Shown piece by piece: positions 41,619 to 49,051 of a stretch of DNA of 64,000 nucleotides (positions within the stretch are counted from its first letter, which is position 1; each line of letters opens with the position of its first letter). The stretch is from Sulfurospirillum halorespirans DSM 13726 (GTDB taxonomy: Bacteria; Campylobacterota; Campylobacteria; Campylobacterales; Sulfurospirillaceae). The notes below the pieces were generated by a model. The model was given only the letters and a program-made list of their open reading frames with translations. It had not been told where the DNA came from and ran no database searches. Location: positions 1,612,001 to 1,676,000 of the forward strand of contig NZ_CP017111.1 of the NCBI RefSeq assembly GCF_001723605.1, read 5' to 3'. The position numbers and the translations under genes were made by a program.

Positions 41619-41977
41619 TTCACGATTTAGATGAAGCCGCCGTTTTAAAACGCTTACACGAGCCTTCCCCTCGTGCCTTTTTTCTTCTGTTCTATACCAC
41701 CCACTGCACGCAATGCAAAATTGCCCGCGCGCGAATAGAGCGCGTCATACAAAAAGGAACTTTTGAAGTGGATTTTTTTACATGTAATCTTGATGTTGCC
41801 CCCAAAGTAAGTGAATATTTTGGCATTCGCTCTGTGCCTGTATGTATGACCTACAACCAAAAAGGCGAGCAACAAAGGGTCGAATATGCTCTAAAATCCG
41901 AAGCAGTTTATGAGAGTATGGTTCTGGGAGTGAATACACAAAAAGGCGATCCAAAGTCGCGGTTGTTGGGGTTCTAG
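41615..41977 (+). CDS. Thioredoxin-like protein
   Basis: 120-residue thioredoxin fold with a CTQC active-site pair (TTHCTQCKIAR) and the cis-proline segment IRSVPVCMTY. No signal peptide, so cytoplasmic. It is co-transcribed with bioV (ATGA overlap). The partner is unknown. A palindrome at 41778-41787 gives Thr-Cys-Asn in a beta strand. Confidence 0.8.
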   Translation: MIHDLDEAAVLKRLHEPSPRAFFLLFYTTHCTQCKIARARIERVIQKGTFEVDFFTCNLDVAPKVSEYFGIRSVPVCMTYNQKGEQQRVEYALKSEAVYESMVLGVNTQKGDPKSRLLGF

Positions 41978-41992
41978 GGGTATGTTGATGCT

Positions 41993-42004
41993 TTTACATG
42001 TAAA
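41993..42004. repeat. TTTACATGTAAA palindrome
   Basis: Intergenic copy 16 bases after the thioredoxin-like gene, followed by a run of eight A. Confidence 0.85.
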
Positions 42005-42054
42005 AAAAATAAAAGTTTAGGGCTGCCCAAAATACTATATTAAGAAAAGGGTTT

Positions 42055-42702
42055 GTGTTGGATTTAAGCAAAGAAGTCAATGAGCTAAAAAAATCTTTTA
42101 AAGAAGGTAATATGTTAACCAAGATTATAATGGGTATAGGATTTTTCATTACCCTGAGTTCTTTGACGGAACTATCTTCCAAAATCATAGCATGGAAAGG
42201 ATTTATATGGGATGGTTTGAGATTCTATCAGTCGATATTCGTCGAACCAGTATCCTCTCTATCATCACATATTGGTTTAAACTATACTGAACTAGAAATC
42301 CACGTCGCAACTATTTCATCTATTTGTATTGCCATAGGAATGCGCGTTCAAATAATGGGTCAAAAGGTTGCATTTCGTAATATTAGTGAAAAGTATGGGA
42401 AAGAGGTTATCCCCAATCTTACATTTTTTTTGATTGCTGCAATAGTAGCACCTATTGGAATATGGCTATGGTATGGGCTTAATAATCCCACTATTTACAT
42501 CTGGTGGGTTATATTTGTTTCAATGTTTCTGCCTTTATTTATAGTTGTACCAAAAATTATACTGACTAAGTTTTGTGATTATGAGTTTTTCGAGCAAGGT
42601 AATTTTAGCTACTTTAAAAGTTATTACATTTATATTTTTTCTTTGCTCCTAATTATATGTATATTGGCTGCGATTAACACTGGCCTTACAGAACAGGGAT
42701 AG
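42055..42702 (+). CDS. Four-helix membrane protein of unknown function
   Basis: A 215-residue protein that I do not recognise. It starts with GTG after AAAAGGG. It has a charged N-terminal segment and about four to five membrane helices (residues about 22-42, 80-105, 125-145, 148-170, 188-208). It is AT-rich and isolated, with no operon partner, so it may be an accessory gene. Confidence 0.6.
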   Translation: MLDLSKEVNELKKSFKEGNMLTKIIMGIGFFITLSSLTELSSKIIAWKGFIWDGLRFYQSIFVEPVSSLSSHIGLNYTELEIHVATISSICIAIGMRVQIMGQKVAFRNISEKYGKEVIPNLTFFLIAAIVAPIGIWLWYGLNNPTIYIWWVIFVSMFLPLFIVVPKIILTKFCDYEFFEQGNFSYFKSYYIYIFSLLLIICILAAINTGLTEQG

Positions 42703-42730
42703 GAGCTAAATTTTTTACTTTTACATGAAT

Positions 42731-42785
42731 AAAGGTGATAGGCTGCTTTAATATTCCACCATATCTTCTCTTCTTGATGTCACCT
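42731..42785. repeat. Copy of the GGTGACAGGCTACTTT repeat forming a hairpin
   Basis: AAAGGTGATAGGCTGCTTTAA at 42731-42751 resembles copies near 45496, 50785 and 51707. AGGTGA (42733-42738) pairs with TCACCT (42780-42785), so it may serve as a terminator between the converging membrane-protein and monooxygenase genes. Confidence 0.5.
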
Positions 42786-42806
42786 GCTTTTTATTTTATA
42801 GATCTA

Positions 42807-43805
42807 TCACTCAAACCAAACTTTTGAAATCAACTCATACGATTTTATTCTATCCTCTGGATTGTGTATCATAGAGTTTATCATCACTTCATTTGCGCCT
42901 GTTCTCTCAATAAGGCTTTCAAGTTTTTCTTTCACAAAGGCAGGCGTTCCCCATATGGACTCTCTTGTTTTATGTCTTATGCTTTTTTCTTCCCACGATT
43001 CCCATAAACGACTCATATCGTGTGTTGGTTTACTTAACGGGCTATTATCGCCACGTTGAAGATGAAGAAACTTTTGAAGTTCGCTTGTTGCTAGGTAGTG
43101 GGCTTGCTCCGTTGTTTCAGCGCAAATGACATTGATGCAGATGATAATATACGGCTCTTGTAACGCGGATGAGGGTTTAAAGTTTGCGCGATAGAGTCTT
43201 ATGGCATCTTCCATGGCATCCGGTGCAAAGTGTGAGGCAAACGCAAAAGGCAATCCTTTTTCTGCCGCTAATTGCGCACTAAACGTGCTCGAACCAAGCA
43301 ACCAGATGGGGATGTCGAGTCCGTATCCAGGGACTGCTTTGATCCCTTTTGTGCCTGCACGATCTGATAAAAAGTATTGCAACTGTTCAAGCATCAGAGG
43401 AAAGTCTGAGCCGTCATTGTGTATGTCGCGTCTAAGGGCAAGCATGGTTTGTCTGTCCGTCCCTGGAGCTCTTCCTAAACCCAAATCTATTCTACTAGGA
43501 TACAAAGACTCTAACGTTCCAAATTGCTCAGCGATAACCAATGGCGCATGGTTTGGTAGCATAATTCCACCTGAGCCTATTCTGATCGTTTTAGTTTTTG
43601 CGCCAATGTAACTTAATACTACAGAGGTTGCGGCACTAGCAATTCCGCTAAAATTGTGATGTTCTGCGACCCAATAACGACTATATCCAAACGCTTCAAC
43701 CGCTTGGGCTAGTTTTGTACTATTTTCTATGGCTTGCGCTATGGTAAAGCCTTCTCCTACGGGGATTAAATCTAAAACCGATAAGGGTATTTTTGTATGA
43801 TTCAT
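42807..43805 (-). CDS. LLM-class flavin-dependent oxidoreductase
   Basis: Luciferase-like monooxygenase of 332 residues from MNHTKIPLSVLDLIPVG. The family marks are YWVAEHHNFSGIASAA, IRIGSGGIMLPNHAPLVIAEQFGTLE and RIDLGLGRAPGTD, typical of the MsnO8/YhbW-like subgroup. The substrate is unknown. The start has GGAG upstream at 9 bases and a longer open frame (to 43850) is not needed. It is a single gene next to the nuclease-peptidase gene. Confidence 0.85.
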   Translation of the reverse strand: MNHTKIPLSVLDLIPVGEGFTIAQAIENSTKLAQAVEAFGYSRYWVAEHHNFSGIASAATSVVLSYIGAKTKTIRIGSGGIMLPNHAPLVIAEQFGTLESLYPSRIDLGLGRAPGTDRQTMLALRRDIHNDGSDFPLMLEQLQYFLSDRAGTKGIKAVPGYGLDIPIWLLGSSTFSAQLAAEKGLPFAFASHFAPDAMEDAIRLYRANFKPSSALQEPYIIICINVICAETTEQAHYLATSELQKFLHLQRGDNSPLSKPTHDMSRLWESWEEKSIRHKTRESIWGTPAFVKEKLESLIERTGANEVMINSMIHNPEDRIKSYELISKVWFE

Positions 43806-43850
43806 GTTTTTCTCCATTTGAAAGCATAGTGCGTAAACACTACCTCCCAC

Positions 43851-44201
43851 TATAGTAGAATAAAATTATAATAACATTACCTAAGAATCTAACGTTTTAA
43901 ATTTCAGCTATTTTGATTTTGGAGCAGGATAGAAGAGGGGGAGGAGAGGGTGTAGCGCTAAACTTTTAACGTTTACATGTAAAAAAAATAGCCTGTCCTC
44001 ATTTTTAACCTATGTAAAATAAAATCTTTACATGTAAATATTTTTATATGAAATTTAGCTAAAATTTAAAGTCAGAAGTTAGACGTTTGATGGGCAAAAG
44101 TTAAAAAATAAAGCCATAAATCTTTTTTTGCCTTTCAAAAAAATGAAAAGTCATTTTATCGAATAATTTAACTAAGGAAATGTTTTGGAAAACTACTTAA
44201 A
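43851..44201. other. 350-base intergenic region with two palindromes and a composite repeat
   Basis: Holds the divergent upstream sequences of the flavin monooxygenase and the nuclease-peptidase gene. TTTACATGTAAA copies are at 43972-43983 and 44027-44038. The first is preceded by CGCTAAACTTTTAACG, which recurs before the palindrome at 48891, and is followed at 43987 by TAGCCTGTCCTCATT, the second intergenic repeat. A six-codon reading frame (MFWKTT) with AAGGAA in front ends just before the 44202 ATG and might be a leader. I see no tRNA or longer gene. Confidence 0.6.
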
Positions 44202-45497
44202 ATGACTAAAATTAACACTACAAAGAAAGGTGATATTTTTGAAAATGAAGTTTTTATTTTTTTTGAAAGTGAAATAAATGCAGATAGATTTTATGCAAAA
44301 AAAGAGTGTTGTAAGATTTTTGCTAAAAAAGGATATTACTCAAAAGACCGTTTAAAAGATATCATTTTTGATATTTCTATTGAAATTTATCTACCAAATC
44401 AAGACAAATATTCTATGTTGATACTCATAGAGTGCAAAAACTATAATCATAAAGTTCCTGTTGATGACATAGAAGAATTTAACCAAAAAGTTGAACAAAT
44501 TTCAGGAGGAAATACTAAGGCAATTATTGTAACTCCAAATGCTTTTCAAGAGGGAGCATTTAATTTTTCTCACTCTAAAGGCATAGGATTACTGCGATAT
44601 AGAAATCAAAAAGATTTAGATTGGGTTCTCCCTCGTTCACCATCAAATTTAGTTTCGTATAAATATGCGCAAACACAAAAAGATAATGTATATTCAGATC
44701 TTCTGTCAGAAACGTATACAAATAGCTTTTTTGATTGTTGTACTTTTTTTAATTATCAATATACCAATTCTTTTTCATTGTTTATATCTGCACTACTTGA
44801 ATATAAAATTACAGAATCACTAAAAAAATCATTATTACCAATAAAAACAAATTTTAGTGGAGAAGAAAACTTAGTTGAATATATTGATAATATAACTATG
44901 GAACAATTAACTGCTGATATCCTTTCACAAATTGACTATAAAGATGGAAAAGTTAAATTAGAAGAAATATCAACTTTGTTAGAACAAAATCATAATCTTA
45001 AGATTTTTTATAACCAAAATTTGAATCAAGGTATTTTGGGTGAAATTGACTTTGTTAATCATAAAATTTGCATAGATAATAAACAATGTGAAACATTAGC
45101 TAGGACTCGTTTCACAATAGCTCATGAATTTGCTCATCATTTTTTAAAACATTCTAGATATATGTTAGGAGAAAAATTTTATAACAAAGAAGAAGATAAT
45201 TTGGAAAAACCTTTTGGGATAGGTATTGAAGACGTTGTTCGTATGGAATGGCAAGCAAATCAATTTGCATCTTATTTACTTCTTCCTCAAAAGAATTTTC
45301 TAAAAGACTTTCATTTTTATGTTGAAAAATATGAACTAAAAGATAAGGGATTTGGTCTTATTTACTTAGATAAACAAAGATGCAACAGAGAAATTTTTAT
45401 TAAAGTCTGTTCTCCTTTAATGCAGAAATATCAAGTATCTAGTTCAGTAATAAAAATTAGATTAAAAAACTTAGGTTTATTGCAAGAAAAAGTCTAA
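44202..45497 (+). CDS. Fused restriction-endonuclease-like nuclease and ImmA/IrrE-type metallopeptidase
   Basis: 431-residue, AT-rich gene. Residues about 8-140 look like an Mrr-type PD-(D/E)XK nuclease: Gly10...Phe13-Glu14, then Asp57 and the Glu77-Cys78-Lys79 core (IIFDISI...LILIECKNYN). After a linker, residues about 235-430 form an M78 ImmA/IrrE-type zinc peptidase with His308-Glu309-x-x-His312 (FTIAHEFAHHFLKH) and Glu349 (RMEWQANQFAS) as likely third ligand. M78 proteins often cleave repressors. The combination suggests a defence or stress-response effector; no partner gene is adjacent. Function is inferred from domains only. Confidence 0.75.
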   Translation: MTKINTTKKGDIFENEVFIFFESEINADRFYAKKECCKIFAKKGYYSKDRLKDIIFDISIEIYLPNQDKYSMLILIECKNYNHKVPVDDIEEFNQKVEQISGGNTKAIIVTPNAFQEGAFNFSHSKGIGLLRYRNQKDLDWVLPRSPSNLVSYKYAQTQKDNVYSDLLSETYTNSFFDCCTFFNYQYTNSFSLFISALLEYKITESLKKSLLPIKTNFSGEENLVEYIDNITMEQLTADILSQIDYKDGKVKLEEISTLLEQNHNLKIFYNQNLNQGILGEIDFVNHKICIDNKQCETLARTRFTIAHEFAHHFLKHSRYMLGEKFYNKEEDNLEKPFGIGIEDVVRMEWQANQFASYLLLPQKNFLKDFHFYVEKYELKDKGFGLIYLDKQRCNREIFIKVCSPLMQKYQVSSSVIKIRLKNLGLLQEKV

Positions 45498-45640
45498 AGG
45501 TGACAAGCTACTTTAAGAAACTAAATAGAAAACTGTTAAGCATAACTTAGAACTCATTTGCTTAGCTAAATAGAGGCTATTTCCTAGGTTTTCATTTTAC
45601 ATGTAAAGAATTTTGGATCAAGTAGCCTCTCCCATTATTT
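45496..45640. repeat. Composite intergenic repeat with palindrome
   Basis: Left arm AAAGGTGACAAGCTACTTT at 45496-45514 and right arm AAGTAGCCTCTCCC at 45620-45633 are imperfect complements (7 perfect pairs next to the loop). A TTTACATGTAAA palindrome lies between them at 45596-45607. The layout copies that at 17390-17478. It ends the nuclease-peptidase gene; the rest of the gap to 45731 is featureless. Confidence 0.6.
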
Positions 45641-45731
45641 CACTTTAAAAACATCTTTCTTCCTTTTCGACAACCTGCAAGATTGAAAGAATTCTCTAAC
45701 TTACATGGGTGCTAATTATTCGCTGTACGGG

Positions 45732-46514
45732 TTAGGCTGTAGGAACAGTCCCACCATCAATCACATATTCTGTACCTGTTATGGATGCGGCGCGAGGGGA
45801 GACCAGAAACGTGATGAGATCAGCCACTTCTTGCGTCCGAGCGGGGCGACCAAGCGGAATGCCACCTAAGGCGTCCATGATGATCTTCTTTCCACCCTCA
45901 TAATCAGTCTCAGCTTGATCTGCGAGCCGCTCGGCAAGCTGAACAGCTGCCTCAGTCTCAACCCAACCCGGAGAGACACGCACCACGCGGATACCTTTTG
46001 GTGTAATCTCTTTTGAGAGACTTTTGCTGTAGGTGGATAACGCCGCCTTGGCTGCCGCATAAGCGGTAGTCGACTCTGGTAATGGCAGTTCGTGTTGTAT
46101 GGAGGTAACATGAATGATGACACCTGAGCCTTGCGCAATCATGGAGGGAATCAACCCTCTGTCAATGCGCACAGCAGGCATTAGATTTTGATTGATTGCA
46201 GCCTCCCATTCACCGTCATTGAGAGCTAAACATCCGCCGACTGGCGCGCTCGAACCACCGAGGACGTTGACAATGACGTCAACGCCTCCGAGGCGGTCAA
46301 GAACAGCTTTCGTAACAGTTTGACATCCCTCAGCCGTCGTAAGATCTGCCGCTATGTAGATGATGTCAGAAGCTACCGTGTCAGGGATCGAACGTGCCGC
46401 TGCTACGACTATCATCCCCGCATGATGCAGTGACTCAACGACGGCCGCACCAATCCCTTTTGTGCCACCTGTCACAAGAGCCCTGCGACCCGTGAGTTCA
46501 AGGTTGAAGCTCAC
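45732..46514 (-). CDS. Short-chain dehydrogenase/reductase
   Basis: 260-residue [14 protein letters not shown] nucleotide-binding motif, NVLGG, catalytic Ser (VTSIQHE region) and the YAAAKAA Tyr-Lys pair, with the C-terminal [10 protein letters not shown] and [13 protein letters not shown]. The substrate is unknown. It starts with GTG overlapping the stop of the SnoaL-like gene. Its base composition is clearly higher in G+C than the neighbours and it contains no palindrome, which suggests recent acquisition. Confidence 0.9.
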   Translation of the reverse strand: MSFNLELTGRRALVTGGTKGIGAAVVESLHHAGMIVVAAARSIPDTVASDIIYIAADLTTAEGCQTVTKAVLDRLGGVDVIVNVLGGSSAPVGGCLALNDGEWEAAINQNLMPAVRIDRGLIPSMIAQGSGVIIHVTSIQHELPLPESTTAYAAAKAALSTYSKSLSKEITPKGIRVVRVSPGWVETEAAVQLAERLADQAETDYEGGKKIIMDALGGIPLGRPARTQEVADLITFLVSPRAASITGTEYVIDGGTVPTA

Positions 46515-46846
46515 AGGATGACTTCAAGGGACGATATCTTATTGCCTTCGAGGGTAAAGAAATAGCGAAGGTCAACGGGGCTACCAGGAAAGTTACCTTC
46601 AACGCGACTCGTGACCATTGTTATACCATCTTTTACTTCACAAGCAAAGGGCACACATGTGTAGGTATACTTCTTTGAAGAATCTATTTTCCATTGTTTA
46701 ATGGCGGCTAAACCATTGTAGGTATTGCCTTCATCTTTTACTACGGCGTTGTCGGTGAAACACTGGGCAACAGCTTCACCATCACCTTTGTCAGCGGTGA
46801 AATAGGCGTCGATGGGTTGTGGAAGATTGAGAGACTTATTCATCAT
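46511..46846 (-). CDS. SnoaL-like (NTF2-fold) protein
   Basis: 111-residue protein of the NTF2-like/SnoaL fold ([21 protein letters not shown]...[12 protein letters not shown]). Such proteins bind or isomerise small ligands; no function can be given. It precedes and overlaps the SDR gene, so the two form one transcript. AAAGGAACT stands before the ATG. The regulator gene upstream, in the same direction, probably controls the pair. Confidence 0.75.
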   Translation of the reverse strand: MMNKSLNLPQPIDAYFTADKGDGEAVAQCFTDNAVVKDEGNTYNGLAAIKQWKIDSSKKYTYTCVPFACEVKDGITMVTSRVEGNFPGSPVDLRYFFTLEGNKISSLEVIL

Positions 46847-46921
46847 TTTAGTTCCTTTCTCGTTCGTAGATGTGCCAAATGGCTGTATCTATTATACAAA
46901 CGATAACTGGACTACATTATG

Positions 46922-47839
46922 TCAAGTTATAAATTTTCTCTGATATTTTTTAAAAATTTTCTCTGATTGATGATACAGTTCATCACGAATGTGTTGTGGT
47001 TCAACCACTTCTAAATCATCTCCGAAAGAGAGGAGATAACGCATCAGCCACTTATTATCCGGTAAAACCGTTTCTATCATTAAAGAACCATCTTCATTTT
47101 TGCTAATGCTTTCTTCATTAAACTCTTCATATGCCCTGTATGCTCCATCTTTGGAAATTTTCAATTTGATAGTGATCCATTGTTCATGCCCATTATCCTG
47201 AGGCTCTTCATTAGTCTGTTCGGCTCGTTTAGTAAAGCCGTCTTGTGTAACACAAATCTTTGTGATGCGTGAAATCTTAAATGTTCTATAGCAATTTTTA
47301 GATAAGCAAAACCCATAAAGATACCACGCATTAACCTTATACACAAGCTTTATAGGCTCGATTTTTCGCCTGCTTTTTTCTCCAAAGCCGTTTATATAGT
47401 CAAATTCGATGATCAAATTGCCAAGAATGGCATCTTTAAGAGTGGTAAATTGAGATATTTGATTTTTAGTGCTACCCCAAGGAGAAAAGTCAACTTCAAT
47501 CCAATTTAGCCCATTTTTTTTAAATAAACCACTTAACCTTGAAAGTACCTTATCGTCTTCTAAATGATGCGTTATGCTCAAGCTCTGTAAGGCATACAAT
47601 ATTTCGTTTTGTTCCTTGTCTGAAAGAACAGATTTGTTCAGTACATAACCATCCGTTATTCCTATACCGCCACCTTTTCCACGACTCGCATAGATAGGTA
47701 TCCCCGCTGAAGAGAGCGTATTGACATCACGATAGATTGTTCTTATGGATACCTCAAAATGCTCAGATAGTTCGTTAGCCGTTACTGTTTTTTTATCCAG
47801 TAGAATATAGACAATTTCAAATAATCGATTGATTTGCAT
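46922..47839 (-). CDS. YafY-family (HTH-WYL) transcriptional regulator
   Basis: 305-residue regulator. The N-terminal HTH_11 domain (TANELSEHFEVSIRTIYRDV) binds DNA; the WYL domain follows (KIEPIKLVYKVNAWYLYGFC with its YLYG core) and the C-terminal WCX extension (YLLSFGDDLEVVEP). It sits 75 bases in front of the SnoaL/SDR pair and likely regulates it. WYL domains are also common in defence contexts, but the neighbours here look metabolic. Confidence 0.88.
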   Translation of the reverse strand: MQINRLFEIVYILLDKKTVTANELSEHFEVSIRTIYRDVNTLSSAGIPIYASRGKGGGIGITDGYVLNKSVLSDKEQNEILYALQSLSITHHLEDDKVLSRLSGLFKKNGLNWIEVDFSPWGSTKNQISQFTTLKDAILGNLIIEFDYINGFGEKSRRKIEPIKLVYKVNAWYLYGFCLSKNCYRTFKISRITKICVTQDGFTKRAEQTNEEPQDNGHEQWITIKLKISKDGAYRAYEEFNEESISKNEDGSLMIETVLPDNKWLMRYLLSFGDDLEVVEPQHIRDELYHQSEKIFKKYQRKFIT

Positions 47840-47856
47840 TCTTTTCCTTTAATTTC

Positions 47857-47914
47857 TTTACATGTAAAGATAGAAACAAGATAAAATATAAAAATAGTCT
47901 ATCCTCATTATTTT
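47857..47914. repeat. Palindrome plus TAGYCT repeat
   Basis: TTTACATGTAAA at 47857-47868 followed 24 bases later by TAGTCTATCCTCATTATTT (47895-47913). The same pair in the same order is at 43972, 45596 and, inverted, at 17429-17390. It is in the divergent gap between the WYL regulator and the pseudouridine synthase. Confidence 0.6.
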
Positions 47915-47939
47915 ATCAAAAGACCAAGGAATCCTCCTC

Positions 47940-48518
47940 ATGAACAAAACACCAAACGATTCCAAAGAGCTGTTTGCCCTCAACAAACCTAAAGGCTATC
48001 TGGTCACGCGCTCGGACGATCTTGGGCGCAAAACCGTGTATGATCTTTTGCCTGAGTGGGCTTTTAGTGATGGGTGGATGCCCATCGGACGACTTGATTT
48101 GGAATCGAAGGGGCTTTTACTCTTTACGACCAACAGCAAAATAAACCACGCATTGACCACGCCTAAAAATTGCATCAAGGTCTATGAGATTTGGGTGAGA
48201 GGTCACGTGAGCGATGAGCATATCGCAGAGGCGTTAAAAGGGGTGCAAAGCCCACATGGTCTACTCAAAGCGCTTGAAGTCGAAAAAATGGGTATGGGAG
48301 GTGCGAAAACAAAACTCAGGGTCAAAATCGACGAAGGAAAAAATCGGCATATCCGAAGGCTTTTTGGAGCGCTGAAAGATCCAAAATTTGGCACGCCTTT
48401 AAAGGTTTTGGAGCTGAGTCGTGTGAGCATTGGGAGTTTTAATCTCGACATCAAAAGCGCTGAATGGCGTTATCTCTCACAAGAAGAAGCGAAACTGCTC
48501 CTTGAAAATCTTGATTAA
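47940..48518 (+). CDS. rRNA pseudouridine synthase (RsuA/RluE family)
   Basis: 192-residue synthase lacking an S4 domain, like RluE. The catalytic motif is PIGRLDLESKGLLLFTT (Asp) with KPKGYLVT at the N terminus and KIDEGKNRHIRRLF near the C terminus. It modifies a uridine in ribosomal RNA; the exact site is not predictable. AAGGA lies upstream of the ATG. Note the gene lies at the edge of the divergent repeat-rich gap. Confidence 0.85.
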   Translation: MNKTPNDSKELFALNKPKGYLVTRSDDLGRKTVYDLLPEWAFSDGWMPIGRLDLESKGLLLFTTNSKINHALTTPKNCIKVYEIWVRGHVSDEHIAEALKGVQSPHGLLKALEVEKMGMGGAKTKLRVKIDEGKNRHIRRLFGALKDPKFGTPLKVLELSRVSIGSFNLDIKSAEWRYLSQEEAKLLLENLD

Positions 48519-48535
48519 AGCCGAAGCACACTTTT

Positions 48536-48545
48536 TTACATGTAA
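48536..48545. repeat. TTACATGTAA palindrome
   Basis: Intergenic copy 17 bases after the pseudouridine synthase stop. Confidence 0.8.
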
Positions 48546-48590
48546 TCTCATCACCATTTTCCAACATTATCACAAAGGACTTTTAGACAT

Positions 48591-48878
48591 ATGACATCAA
48601 TTGAAATGGATTTTTTCCAGTGGCTTGGCTTTGCAGGGATGATTTGTATTGTTATCGCCTATTTTTTGTTACAACTTGGTATGTATGATATTCATGCCTT
48701 AAACTATCAGCTTCTTAATCTTATAGGTGCGATTGCGCTCATTATTTCTCTTTTGGTCCATTTTAATTTAGGGTCATTTTTAATTGAAGTTTTTTGGATT
48801 ATGATTACGGTGTATGGCATCTTTAAAACAGTTCGACATAAGCGTAAAAACGCCCAAAAGACTAAAGATCAACGCTAA
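48591..48878 (+). CDS. Small membrane protein (CBU_0592-like)
   Basis: 95-residue protein with three membrane helices (about residues 10-28, 38-60, 63-80) and a basic tail. FLQLGMYDIHALNYQLLNLIGA-like sequence fits the CBU_0592 family of unknown function, judged by memory. AAAGGAC lies before the ATG. Monocistronic. Confidence 0.65.
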   Translation: MTSIEMDFFQWLGFAGMICIVIAYFLLQLGMYDIHALNYQLLNLIGAIALIISLLVHFNLGSFLIEVFWIMITVYGIFKTVRHKRKNAQKTKDQR

Positions 48879-48890
48879 ACTTTCAACGTC

Positions 48891-48936
48891 TTACATGTAA
48901 ATATTTTACGACTCAAAAGTCTTTACATGTAAAGAC
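48891..48936. repeat. Two palindromes, one extended to 18 bases
   Basis: TTACATGTAA at 48891-48900, preceded by CGCTAAACTTTCAACGT as at 43955, and an 18-base perfect palindrome at 48919-48936 (GTCTTTACATGTAAAGAC). Both are upstream of poxB. The rest of the gap to 49051 shows only the ribosome binding site AAAGGA. Confidence 0.85.
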
Positions 48937-49051
48937 AAAAACGGCTTTTTCCTCCAACCCTTATTTCCCAAAATCAGACTCAATATTTTATCTCCATCAA
49001 GCATAAAAGGATTACAATGGAGTCATGTCAACTAGATAGAAAGGATTTTTC

